From Chitinophaga filiformis (GTDB lineage: Bacteria > Bacteroidota > Bacteroidia > Chitinophagales > Chitinophagaceae): 64,000 nt of DNA. Positions within the stretch are counted from its first letter, which is position 1, and every line of letters begins with the position of its first letter. Below the pieces are notes generated by a model. That model saw nothing but the letters and a program-made list of their open reading frames with translations. It did no database searches and was not told the DNA's origin. The DNA lies in contig NZ_FNBN01000010.1 of the NCBI RefSeq assembly GCF_900102545.1, positions 62,001 to 126,000 of the forward strand, read 5' to 3'. The translations under genes and the position numbers were made by a program. Shown one piece after another: positions 26,261 through 34,421 of the stretch.

Positions 26261-26335
26261 AAACACCGGAATAGGACTATTCCGGTGTGCTGCTTAAACC
26301 TACAACTGTTACATTATCTGTAATCAAATATTTTT
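26256..26335 (-). ncRNA. Putative small RNA, copy 1 of a repeated element
   Basis: On the minus strand a -7 box TACTTTTG (plus 26342-26349) is followed about 31 bases later by the core AACAGTTGTAGGTTTA (plus 26295-26310), 6 bases, and then a terminator hairpin (ACACCGGAATA/TATTCCGGTGT, 26263-26288) with a T-rich tail. A small 5' stem (TTACA/TGTAA) precedes the core. The same order and spacing recur at 54353-54434, which supports a discrete ~80-base RNA. The hairpin also sits just after the xfp stop codon and could serve xfp on the plus strand. Confidence 0.5.
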
Positions 26336-26341
26336 CTATTA

Positions 26342-26349
26342 CAAAAGTA
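26342..26349 (-). promoter_or_regulatory. -7 box of small RNA copy 1
   Basis: TACTTTTG on the minus strand fits TAnnTTTG exactly. No TTG lies 17-23 bases upstream, but a 23-base motif shared with the reductase promoter (26385-26409) does lie further upstream. Confidence 0.45.
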
Positions 26350-26384
26350 AGAGAGGAATTCGGGATGCGCACTGTACGAAAGCT

Positions 26385-26409
26385 GGATTTTATTGGACAA
26401 ATCGCGGTT
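26385..26409. promoter_or_regulatory. Shared upstream motif, copy A
   Basis: Read toward the small RNA (minus strand) it is AACCGCGATTTGTCCAATA followed by AAATCC. A close relative lies before the reductase gene (28030-28052), and a third similar block, AACCGCGATTTTGTC, lies before the TonB receptor (46174-46188). It is probably a regulator binding site. Confidence 0.45.
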
Positions 26410-26456
26410 TTTTATTAAAACCATCTCATTTTCACATATCTCAGAATATTATATGA

Positions 26457-26532
26457 ATGAAAACACCGGGATAAGAATACCCCGGTGTACTACTTAAAAC
26501 CTACAACTGTTACACTGTATGTAACAAAATCT
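26457..26532 (-). ncRNA. Repeated RNA element, copy 2, in the marR 3' region
   Basis: On the minus strand the core AACAGTTGTAGGTTTTAA (plus 26494-26511) is preceded by a 6-bp stem GTTACA/TGTAAC. After 5 bases it is followed by a terminator hairpin, ACACCGGG/CCCGGTGT (26463-26488), with a TTTTC tail. Unlike copies 1 and 3, no TAnnTTTG box lies at the conserved distance, so this copy is probably the 3' untranslated end of the marR transcript, possibly released by processing. Confidence 0.5.
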
Positions 26533-26544
26533 TGATACTGTTAT

Positions 26545-26562
26545 TAGTTAAACATTCAACTA
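26545..26562. promoter_or_regulatory. Putative MarR-type dyad downstream of marR
   Basis: TAGTT-AAACATTC-AACTA, with 5-bp arms and an 8-base centre closely resembling the dyad at 27046-27071 (centre AAACCTAC). The two sites flank the marR gene. In RNA it could also form a hairpin. Confidence 0.4.
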
Positions 26563-26578
26563 TTAGGTCAAAAAAAAG

Positions 26579-27028
26579 CTACTCTTCTTCGAGATTGCTT
26601 TTAATAACTAATAATGACCTGGTTACGTTTCTAATGTAATCTGCGGACAGCCCTTTGCTGACCTTTGTATGTAATTCCTGTATGATGGGGATGAGCAGGT
26701 CGGTTACTCCCCGGCCTGCTGCCGTCATGTGTATAATTTTATTCCTTCTGTCTGTGGGATCTTCTACTCTCACCACCAACCCTCTTTTAGAAAGGTTGTC
26801 CAGCAGGTACGTAATGCTTGTTTTATCCTTGTTCAATAAGTTGGCAATCTCCTGTTGGTTGATCTCTCCGCGTTCCATCAATGTGCTGATAACCTGGAGC
26901 ATTTCAAAGGTCAGGTCGATATTCTGTTCGCGCAACCTGCGCTGCACAAAATGTCGCATGGAGTCTCTTACGACCGATACAGCCTCTCCTAATGCTTTTA
27001 TATGAACAATTTCTTCAGGTGATTTCAC
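26579..27028 (-). CDS. MarR family transcriptional regulator
   Basis: 149 residues with a winged helix-turn-helix typical of MarR (INQQEIANLLNKDKTSITYL at ~55-75, then LSKRGLVVRVEDPTDRRNKI, the DxRxxxI wing). The start is GTG at 27028, because no earlier ATG exists and the N-terminal helix is needed. It lies 36 bases downstream of the thioredoxin-reductase-like gene and is probably co-transcribed, suggesting control of a redox function. Dyads of the form TAGTT-N8-AACTA lie on both sides of the gene. Its 3' region holds the repeated RNA element. Confidence 0.92.
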   Translation of the reverse strand: MKSPEEIVHIKALGEAVSVVRDSMRHFVQRRLREQNIDLTFEMLQVISTLMERGEINQQEIANLLNKDKTSITYLLDNLSKRGLVVRVEDPTDRRNKIIHMTAAGRGVTDLLIPIIQELHTKVSKGLSADYIRNVTRSLLVIKSNLEEE

Positions 27029-27045
27029 ACGCTAAGTTAGTCATT

Positions 27046-27071
27046 AAAATAGTTAAACCTACAACTATTTT
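27046..27071. promoter_or_regulatory. Putative MarR-type dyad between reductase and marR
   Basis: AAAATAGTT (27046-27054), centre AAACCTAC, AACTATTTT (27063-27071): perfect 9-bp arms. It overlaps the stop of the reductase gene and precedes marR. Its minus-strand centre reads GTAGGTTT, the same as the heart of the small-RNA core. Confidence 0.5.
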
Positions 27072-27982
27072 TCAAAATCCTCCGCAGTGATCTGTCCGTT
27101 ACACATACTACCTGCCCTGAGCCCACTGGCTGTTGCCGCCATCACCTGGTGAAACATAGGATGTGCTACATCTCCGGCCGCAAAAACACCCGGTACAGTT
27201 GTTTGTTGGGATTCATCTACTTTAATGGAACCCGCTTCCTCCAATTCACATCCCAGCTGTACCGCCAGCTCTGTATGAAACTGTATACGCGCAGCTCTGA
27301 CATAAGCCGCATGCCTGTGATGCACCGTGCCATCTTCCAGTATAAGCCTGATACCATCTGCCTCATCTTCTATTGCCGCTACCGGTGTTTCTATCAGACC
27401 AATACCCCGCTGCTGTAACTTCGCCTGCTGTTCGGCGGAAAATGCACACTTACCGTTGGTAAAGATGGTCAGGTCTTTATTCAGATTATAGATAATTGCA
27501 ATCGCATGATGGGCCATTTCATCATTACCGATCAATGCAATGGGTGTGTTCTTCACTTCCCAGCCATGACAATAAGGGCAATGGATCACTTTGTTTCCCC
27601 ATAAAGAATCTATTCCTTTTATCTCCGGAAGAATATCCTTTACACCTGTAGCCAGAATCACCTTCCGGGCCACATATGTTCCTCCTGATGAAGTCTCCAG
27701 TCTGAAACCACCATCTTCCTTCGCAGCAGTTATCACCCTCTCCTGTGCTATGGTAACAGAAGGATATGCTTTCAGTTGTTCCCGTCCGATGTCAAGTAAC
27801 TCTAATGGTGATGTACCATCCCGTGTAAATACATTGTGTGCATGTGCTGCCGGCTTATTGCGAGGTTCACCCGTGTCGAATACTACTGTTTTGCGTATAG
27901 AGCGACCGAGTATTAAAGCGGCGGTAAGTCCCGCGGATGCTCCGCCTATTATGGCGACGTCAAATTGCTGTATATTCTTCAT
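27065..27982 (-). CDS. Thioredoxin-reductase-like FAD/NAD(P) oxidoreductase
   Basis: A 305-residue flavoprotein. The N-terminal FAD-binding motif is IIGGASAGLTAAL (residues 11-23), the redox-active pair is C135PYC138 (HCPYCHGWE), and the C-terminal FAD motif is VPGVFAAGDVAHP. The NAD(P)-binding segment IALIGNDEMAHHA lacks the full GxGxxA glycine pattern, common in this thioredoxin-reductase-like group of unknown electron acceptor. It is upstream of and co-oriented with marR. A regulator-like motif (28030-28052) lies 48 bases before the start. Confidence 0.92.
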   Translation of the reverse strand: MKNIQQFDVAIIGGASAGLTAALILGRSIRKTVVFDTGEPRNKPAAHAHNVFTRDGTSPLELLDIGREQLKAYPSVTIAQERVITAAKEDGGFRLETSSGGTYVARKVILATGVKDILPEIKGIDSLWGNKVIHCPYCHGWEVKNTPIALIGNDEMAHHAIAIIYNLNKDLTIFTNGKCAFSAEQQAKLQQRGIGLIETPVAAIEDEADGIRLILEDGTVHHRHAAYVRAARIQFHTELAVQLGCELEEAGSIKVDESQQTTVPGVFAAGDVAHPMFHQVMAATASGLRAGSMCNGQITAEDFEK

Positions 27983-28029
27983 GTAATAAAAGTACGAATG
28001 AAGAAGATTGCTGCCATAGGATTAAGTAC

Positions 28030-28052
28030 GGATTCTATAGGACAAATCAAGG
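28030..28052. promoter_or_regulatory. Shared upstream motif, copy B
   Basis: The plus strand reads GGATTCTATAGGACAAATC then AAGG; copy A at 26385 reads GGATTTTATTGGACAAATC then GCGG. Both point toward minus-strand transcripts, here the reductase-marR unit. It probably binds a common regulator. Confidence 0.45.
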
Positions 28053-28057
28053 GTTTA

Positions 28058-29050
28058 TCAGAAATATCTCGGACACCGTGTATTGTCTGCTTTGTTGTTG
28101 TGCGGAAATAAGATGCCGATAGACAACTCATGGGAACCTCGCTGGTAGCGCGATATCCCATTTGTAGAAAGATCATAGGAATACCCAAGCCGCATATTAT
28201 CTGATACAAATACTTCTGTCATCAGGCTCACAGCGGTACCAGGATCTACCGATGAGGTTAATGCTGTTTTTCCCCACAGGTTTACACCTGCCCTATAGGA
28301 AGCACCCAGCCATAGCCGCTCCTGCAACAATACAAAAACATTGAGGTCGATATTGGTAGGCCCTTTCAGGTCTTCTTTGATCATCAATGAAGGTTTCAGT
28401 TTTACATCATCCGTCAGATACACCACAGTACCACCACTGAGATAGATATGCCGCGATTTACGCAGCGTAGAATACAGTGTACCATTACCGAAGTACATCT
28501 TACCACCTGTATAAGCCGAGAACAGGTCCATAATGGAGAAGCCTATAAAGGTCCTGTAAGTATTATAATAGATCCCAAAACGGGCATCCGGTACAAGTGT
28601 ACTTTGTTTGCCAAGTGTCAATGCGGGATCGTCTGCATCTACATATTTACGCGAGCTGCCATCTACTGCATATTGTGTTACACCCACACCCAGACCAATG
28701 CACAAACGGCTGTCATTCGCCAAAGGGATACGGTAAGCATAAGAACCATACAAAGAAATAGACTCCTGCGGACCAAGACGGTCCCACGTTACCTGTCCGC
28801 CTAATCCGACTCTCTTTGTGTATACATCTGTAACGCCATCCAGCGCAACAGTACCTGTTTGCGGCGCGCCCTGGAAACCGGCCCACTGCTGACGATAGGT
28901 GCTATGCAGGTATAACTCTTCCCTGTATCCGGCATAGGCAGGATTTACACTCAGACCATTAAAAACATACTGACTGAACTGCACATCCTGCTGTGCCTGC
29001 GCAATGCAGGTCAGCAACAAAGAAATGAACAGTAAACAACCACCTTTCAT
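28058..29050 (-). CDS. PorP/SprF family type IX secretion membrane protein
   Basis: A 330-residue outer-membrane protein with a signal peptide (MKGGCLLFISLLLTCIAQAQ). The family hallmark QQDVQFSQYVFNGLSVNPAYAGYRE begins the mature protein, and beta-strand-like segments (LGLGVGVTQYAV, WLGASYRAGVNLWG) follow. PorP/SprF proteins are usually encoded next to T9SS type B cargo and help attach it to the cell surface. Here the gene starts 5 bases after the stop of the 1491-residue cargo gene, a textbook pair. Confidence 0.95.
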   Translation of the reverse strand: MKGGCLLFISLLLTCIAQAQQDVQFSQYVFNGLSVNPAYAGYREELYLHSTYRQQWAGFQGAPQTGTVALDGVTDVYTKRVGLGGQVTWDRLGPQESISLYGSYAYRIPLANDSRLCIGLGVGVTQYAVDGSSRKYVDADDPALTLGKQSTLVPDARFGIYYNTYRTFIGFSIMDLFSAYTGGKMYFGNGTLYSTLRKSRHIYLSGGTVVYLTDDVKLKPSLMIKEDLKGPTNIDLNVFVLLQERLWLGASYRAGVNLWGKTALTSSVDPGTAVSLMTEVFVSDNMRLGYSYDLSTNGISRYQRGSHELSIGILFPHNNKADNTRCPRYF

Positions 29051-29054
29051 AACA

Positions 29055-32000
29055 TTATTTTTGGATCAGCTCTATGTATCCCTTATATACTTTCACAGTA
29101 CGGGACATATTGATCTTAAGAACATAATAATAGATCCCTGCGGATAATCCAGCTCCTCCCCAGTTGTTACTATAATTGCCGGAGTAGTACACCTGGTTGC
29201 CCCAACGATTATATATTTCAAGTACAGAGCCCGGATACTGCTCTATGCCTCTTACCATGAAATAATCGTTCTTACCATCGCCATTAGCTGTTACCACATT
29301 GGGAATATAGAGATCAGGAGAAACCTCCACGGGCTTAATACTCGCCGTATTGTTGTCCTGATCAGGATCTGGTTCCTGACCAGAGACGATTGCCGTATTC
29401 TCCAACCATCCGCCTCTCGTAATACGGGTAGTGAATGATAATTGCAAAGGTTTATTTACATAAACTGTATCGATGTTCCATACTACTTGTCGCGTGCGGG
29501 TATTGAATGTAGTATTACCACCAGTAGTAGTAATATTCACCACATCTTCCAGCATATTTGAAATATCATCTGTCACGATCACCTGTGTAGCATGGTCCAG
29601 TCCTTTATTGTTCACGGTGATAGTGAAAGTCGCTTCATCTCCTATTGTTGGCGCATCTGCAATTGTAATGGATTTGATAATGGACAGGTCAGCAACAGTA
29701 CTGTTGTTATACTTGATGCTCTTTGTACAGGTACCCTTTGTAAAAGGATCTGTTACGGTGATGGTGATGATTCCTGTTCCCACTACAGCTGGAGAGAGTG
29801 TGCTGAAATTGCCCTTGCCATCAGTATGTGTGGTAGTGAAACTACCATCAGGATAAGTGACGAGGATATCAGCACGTGGCATTGCTTTTCCTGCAATGGT
29901 CAGCAAGCCGCCATCCTGTTTTACAGGATCATCGACCAGGAATACAGGAAATAATTCTGTCAGTTTTACATTGATAGATGATGTACATCCGTTCTTATCT
30001 GTCACCGTTACACTGTAATCGCCTGCCGGCAGATTAGTGATCTTAATGCTGCTGGCGCCTGTGCTCCATGCGATACGGTAAGGCGGTGTCCCCCCTACAG
30101 CATTCAGTGAAAGGGAGCCTGAATTTTCGCCATGACAGGTAATATCTTTTGGTGTTACGATCAATCCAATAGGAGCTGGAGCCGTTACAGTGACAATTTC
30201 CGGCGCAGATATACACCCTTTCTCATCCATCACCTGCACATTGTAATCGCCTGCTGCCAGGTTGGAAAATGTGTTCTCTGTTTTCCAGTCGCCTGCTTCC
30301 ATCAAAGCATATTTATAACCGTTGCCGGGCGCCTGTACGACAATACTTCCATCACTGCCGTAGCTGCAGGTTGCAGGTGTAGTAACTGCAGTGAACGTTG
30401 GCAATGGCGGTACTACCATTGTAAAATCAGTCTTATTGGTGCATCCACTGGCTGAAGTGATCTCATAGATGACAATTGCTGTACCGGGTCCTGTCCCTGT
30501 GGCATGTCCCATAGCATCCACCACCAGTACATTGTTATCACTGCTGCTCCAGGTACCACCAATGGTAGCGCTACTTAAAGTAGTGCCATGGCTGTCAACA
30601 CAAATCATATTGTTACCGGTAATCGGTGCTACAACAGGCTTTCCTTCTATCGTCACCGTCGTTGTGGCACTATTTGCGCAGGCACCATTTGTGAAAGTGT
30701 AGTTCACGGTATACATACCAGGCGAACTTGCACTGAGATCAAGTCTTCCTGTCTGCGCATCAATGGCCAGTCCGGCGCCGGCACTGAATGTACCACCGGT
30801 AGTACCGGCCTGAATTACATCGGCAGTACCAGTGAAACAGTATACAGCTCGTCCGTAGGCGATTGTTGCCTTTGGAAGCGCATTCACTGTGATGTTGATA
30901 TCTGTAGTGTTGGTACAACCATAATTATCTGTCACGGTGTAAGTAACAACAGCCGTTCCTGCCGATATACCGCTTACTGTCCCTGTGGCATCGATAGTAG
31001 CGATAGTGATATTATCGCTGCTCCATGCACCTGCTGCGGTAGTATTGTTTAACGTAATCTTTTGTCCTTCACACACAACAGGGCCACCTGTAATAGCAGC
31101 GATAAGTGGTAAACCATGAATATTAATATCGGCAGTAGCAGTACCTGTACATTGCCCATCATTGAATGTATAAGTGATAGTATGCGCACCTGCTGTACTT
31201 TTCTGCAGATCTATTGTACCGGTAGTCGCATCAATGCTTAATCCAGCGGTACCACTGTAGGTACCACCCGTTGTGCCAGTCCGGGCCACAACAGCAATAC
31301 CTGCCGCGCAGAGATCTGCCGGATAAGTGATAGTTGCAACAGGTGGTGTATTAATGGTCACAACATCAGTAGCGGCGGAAGAAGTACATCCGCGTCCATC
31401 TATAGCGGCGACAATATACGTGAAGCTGCTGCCAGCAATTGAAGGCGCTGCAGTAGTATTTTGTGCTTTATCATCAGTAATAGCTCCACCGGTGGCAGGA
31501 GACGATGACCACTGATAAATATAAGGTGGTAAAGTATTAGCGGCGGTTGCAGATAATGTCACTGAATCTCCTGTGCAAATGCTGTTGCTGCCCACAGTTG
31601 CAGTCACTGTTGGCCGCGCATATATCGTCATGGTAGTGATAGCGGTAGCCAGACATCCTGTAGCATCTGTTACCGTATAGGTAATATCAGCATACCCTTC
31701 GCTGACTGCTATTATTTTCCCTGTAGCATCCACAGTAGCTGCTATGGGATTATTGGTGGTCCATACACCTCCGGGTGTAGAATTGGCAATAGTACAGGAA
31801 GTGCCTGCACAGATACCCGGCGTGGCAGGTGTCAGCGTGCTGGAAGGCAGTACACCCGCCATGGGGATAATCGAGATATCATCCAAAGCGAGATCGTTCC
31901 CGTTACTACCATTGGCATTATTCTGCAGGAAGATATCAGCAGTATTGCCAGGCGCATTAAATGTAAATGTATATGCGGTCCAACTGCTACTGGTAACAGC

Positions 32001-33530
32001 TCCTGTACTGAAAGAAGAGATCACCACACCATCTGTACCTGTCAGTCCTGCGAGGATTTCTGGTTTAACAGGAGCTGTCGGATTGATATTCGCTATCCAG
32101 AAATTCAGTTTGTACGGTTGGCCCGGAAGCAGGTTGGTAAGCCTTTTCCGGTAAAAAGCTTCCTTCTGCGCAGCACCATTCACAAGCATCATATTGCCTG
32201 TGCCGGTAGTATGATCCGTGAGTGTTCCCGCATTGTCTGCTGTTGCGATGGCATAGTAACCATCACCGATATTGTTGTTATTCTGATAGTGGTAAGATGT
32301 AGTGACTACAGGTGCTGTAGATGCAGTGCCAAAATCTTCTGTTGATATAACGCCGCATGCCTGCGATATGGCAATGGGCGTCAGCAATGCTCCACGTGCT
32401 ATAACATGTACCACCTCCCCTGCTGCTACATTTATTGTTGACTGGGCAGTGCTGACAGCTACAGTTGAATTATTTGTAGGATCATACAGTGTAATACTTT
32501 CCAGGCTCCAACCCACAGGTGTTACTGCTGACAAAGTATAACTGCCTGCATCTACAGGTAGTATAACAGCATTGCCTTTATAAGGAAGACGCGGCCTTTC
32601 ATCATCTATCCAGATGCTTTGAGGTGTGCGTGTATAAATTGTTCCCGCAGCATTGGATGCAGCAGATGTACACCATGCCTGTCCTGCAGGACCAGCAGTC
32701 ATATGATTAAAGAATGTATAAGCTGTTGCATCAGGTATCCAGGTAAGGCCTCCGCCCCATTTATTGCCATTGGCATAGATCGTTCCATCATCATCAACCG
32801 CAACATCTGTAGTACCGGGACTACCAATGTTCGTAGCTATCCCTCCTGTAAATGGTAATGTAAAAACTGTTCCGCTGGTGCAGTAATAAACGATCTGTCC
32901 GGAGGAGGGCAACATATCCAGCCGGCTGGCGCCAGTACCTGTAGGAGCCAGTATTGTCCAGGCGTCAGTATAAGGAGCTGATACTCCGTCATTTTTCCAG
33001 ATGCTGCCATCGTCTGTCACAATAGCAATACGTCCCTCACCATAAGTGATATCTGTTGCTTTCAGTCCGCCGTGTGCAGCTGCTGTATAGATAACCTGCT
33101 GATTACTACCATCAAAGAAATATGCGTTACCGTTAGCATCTACGTCAACAAACTGTCCGGGTCCTGCGCCATCCAGCGAGGTACCCGTAAAACCGGTAGC
33201 CGTCCACTGGCTGCTGCCAGCTATCCTGTGATAAATTTCTCCGGATGCTTCCAGGGATGCCCATAACTCTCCGTCTCCCAGCCCGTTAGCAGTGATGCCA
33301 TGACTGGTCCCTATATCGTAGATACGGCCGGGCACAAACGGCTGATCATTCAGGTAAAAGTCCGGAATGATCGTTGGGCCTCCATTCATAGTGAACTGAA
33401 AATCAGGAGACGATTCTTCGTTTAGTGCACTGACATGTACGTAGATATATCCTTTTTGTGCTAATGTTGATGATACAAAAAAAAATACCGGCGACAAAGC
33501 TTTCAATAATCCAATGGCAATTCGATTCAT
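29055..33530 (-). CDS. Giant T9SS type B cargo adhesin with SprB and DUF11 repeats
   Basis: A 1491-residue secreted surface protein. The ATG at 33530 gives a good signal peptide (MNRIAIGLLKALSPVFFFVS ending STLAQ); the longer frame does not. Regions in order: a propeller-like N-terminal region with recurring D/G-rich units (~40-310); a carbohydrate-binding-like region (~400-560); PKD/Big-type repeats with TVTDxxGCxxT endings (~570-1110); two SprB-type repeats (CxGxNxGSLSLNAVGGTPPY); a DUF11 domain (~1270-1390); and the C-terminal gliding-motility sorting domain (VVTANGDGKNDYFMVRG, YNRWGNQVYYS). It is exported by the type IX system and kept at the surface with the adjacent PorP/SprF protein. 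Adhesion is the likely role. Confidence 0.93.
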   Translation of the reverse strand: MNRIAIGLLKALSPVFFFVSSTLAQKGYIYVHVSALNEESSPDFQFTMNGGPTIIPDFYLNDQPFVPGRIYDIGTSHGITANGLGDGELWASLEASGEIYHRIAGSSQWTATGFTGTSLDGAGPGQFVDVDANGNAYFFDGSNQQVIYTAAAHGGLKATDITYGEGRIAIVTDDGSIWKNDGVSAPYTDAWTILAPTGTGASRLDMLPSSGQIVYYCTSGTVFTLPFTGGIATNIGSPGTTDVAVDDDGTIYANGNKWGGGLTWIPDATAYTFFNHMTAGPAGQAWCTSAASNAAGTIYTRTPQSIWIDDERPRLPYKGNAVILPVDAGSYTLSAVTPVGWSLESITLYDPTNNSTVAVSTAQSTINVAAGEVVHVIARGALLTPIAISQACGVISTEDFGTASTAPVVTTSYHYQNNNNIGDGYYAIATADNAGTLTDHTTGTGNMMLVNGAAQKEAFYRKRLTNLLPGQPYKLNFWIANINPTAPVKPEILAGLTGTDGVVISSFSTGAVTSSSWTAYTFTFNAPGNTADIFLQNNANGSNGNDLALDDISIIPMAGVLPSSTLTPATPGICAGTSCTIANSTPGGVWTTNNPIAATVDATGKIIAVSEGYADITYTVTDATGCLATAITTMTIYARPTVTATVGSNSICTGDSVTLSATAANTLPPYIYQWSSSPATGGAITDDKAQNTTAAPSIAGSSFTYIVAAIDGRGCTSSAATDVVTINTPPVATITYPADLCAAGIAVVARTGTTGGTYSGTAGLSIDATTGTIDLQKSTAGAHTITYTFNDGQCTGTATADINIHGLPLIAAITGGPVVCEGQKITLNNTTAAGAWSSDNITIATIDATGTVSGISAGTAVVTYTVTDNYGCTNTTDINITVNALPKATIAYGRAVYCFTGTADVIQAGTTGGTFSAGAGLAIDAQTGRLDLSASSPGMYTVNYTFTNGACANSATTTVTIEGKPVVAPITGNNMICVDSHGTTLSSATIGGTWSSSDNNVLVVDAMGHATGTGPGTAIVIYEITSASGCTNKTDFTMVVPPLPTFTAVTTPATCSYGSDGSIVVQAPGNGYKYALMEAGDWKTENTFSNLAAGDYNVQVMDEKGCISAPEIVTVTAPAPIGLIVTPKDITCHGENSGSLSLNAVGGTPPYRIAWSTGASSIKITNLPAGDYSVTVTDKNGCTSSINVKLTELFPVFLVDDPVKQDGGLLTIAGKAMPRADILVTYPDGSFTTTHTDGKGNFSTLSPAVVGTGIITITVTDPFTKGTCTKSIKYNNSTVADLSIIKSITIADAPTIGDEATFTITVNNKGLDHATQVIVTDDISNMLEDVVNITTTGGNTTFNTRTRQVVWNIDTVYVNKPLQLSFTTRITRGGWLENTAIVSGQEPDPDQDNNTASIKPVEVSPDLYIPNVVTANGDGKNDYFMVRGIEQYPGSVLEIYNRWGNQVYYSGNYSNNWGGAGLSAGIYYYVLKINMSRTVKVYKGYIELIQK

Positions 33531-33812
33531 AAGTAACTGGGAACTAGATGGATTCCAATGGTGGTCATCCACTAACTAAGCACAATCCTGTTCCTAATAT
33601 AGAGATAATTACAATATAAATATAATATGATGATAAATTAATCTAGCTCTAACAGGCAGGGTATACACGAAACCATTGAGTTATATTACTTTCCGTGATA
33701 AGCGACAATTATAGAAAGCTGTCACCCGGTTGCAGGGAACGGCCTGAATATTGCAGTTGTTATTAAACCGGTATGGTCGGATTCCCTAAAACACCTTTTT
33801 AAACATTTAACA

Positions 33813-34247
33813 ATGAAAAAGCTCACTCTTTTCTTGTTTACAGTACTGCTTACTGCAGGTAGCATTTTCGCACAAAGTAATGCGGGAGATAAGATACTCG
33901 GCACCTGGCTGAACGAAGAAAAAGATGGTAAGATCGAGATCTATAAAAGCGGCAGCAAATATTTTGGCAAGCTGGTTTGGGGTAAGAATATGTATGAACC
34001 GGATGGCAGCTCGAGAACAGATATCAAGAACCCTGATCCGAAACTGAGGAGCCGTAAACTACAGGACCTGGTATTGCTGACCAACTTCACTTATGATGAC
34101 GGAGAATGGGAAGGCGGAAAGATCTATGATCCCAAGAGTGGCAAGACATATAGCTGTGTGATGAAGTTCAAGGGAAATATATTACAGATCAAAGGTTACA
34201 TCGGTATTACACTACTGGGCCGCACCACTGTGTGGACAAAAGCTTAA
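33813..34247 (+). CDS. Secreted DUF2147 protein
   Basis: 144 residues with a signal peptide (MKKLTLFLFTVLLTAGSIFA). The mature part matches DUF2147: GTWLNEEKDGKIEIYKSG near the start, then DGEWEGGKIYDPKSGKTYSC and GYIGITLLGRTTVWTK at the end. The fold is a lipocalin-like beta-barrel, and function is not established. Single gene; no operon partner. Confidence 0.92.
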   Translation: MKKLTLFLFTVLLTAGSIFAQSNAGDKILGTWLNEEKDGKIEIYKSGSKYFGKLVWGKNMYEPDGSSRTDIKNPDPKLRSRKLQDLVLLTNFTYDDGEWEGGKIYDPKSGKTYSCVMKFKGNILQIKGYIGITLLGRTTVWTKA

Positions 34248-34421
34248 CTCACTATAAAAAGCCAGGCAGGCTGGGGAAAGCGGTGTTCTGATGAACGACT
34301 GCTTTTCTCAACCTGCCGGCCAAACCTGTTGGCATAGGTTTGTTATCCTATCTATCCCTAATGGTTCTCTTAGAACGTTCTATGCTTTTAACTGCGGTGA
34401 AGCAGTGATCAATTCCTTTCT

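Noticed and set aside
29473..33266. Several plus-strand frames opposite the giant adhesin gene
   Set aside because: Ser/Val/Cys-rich shadows of the repetitive adhesin coding sequence; the adhesin has a signal peptide, repeats and sorting domain.
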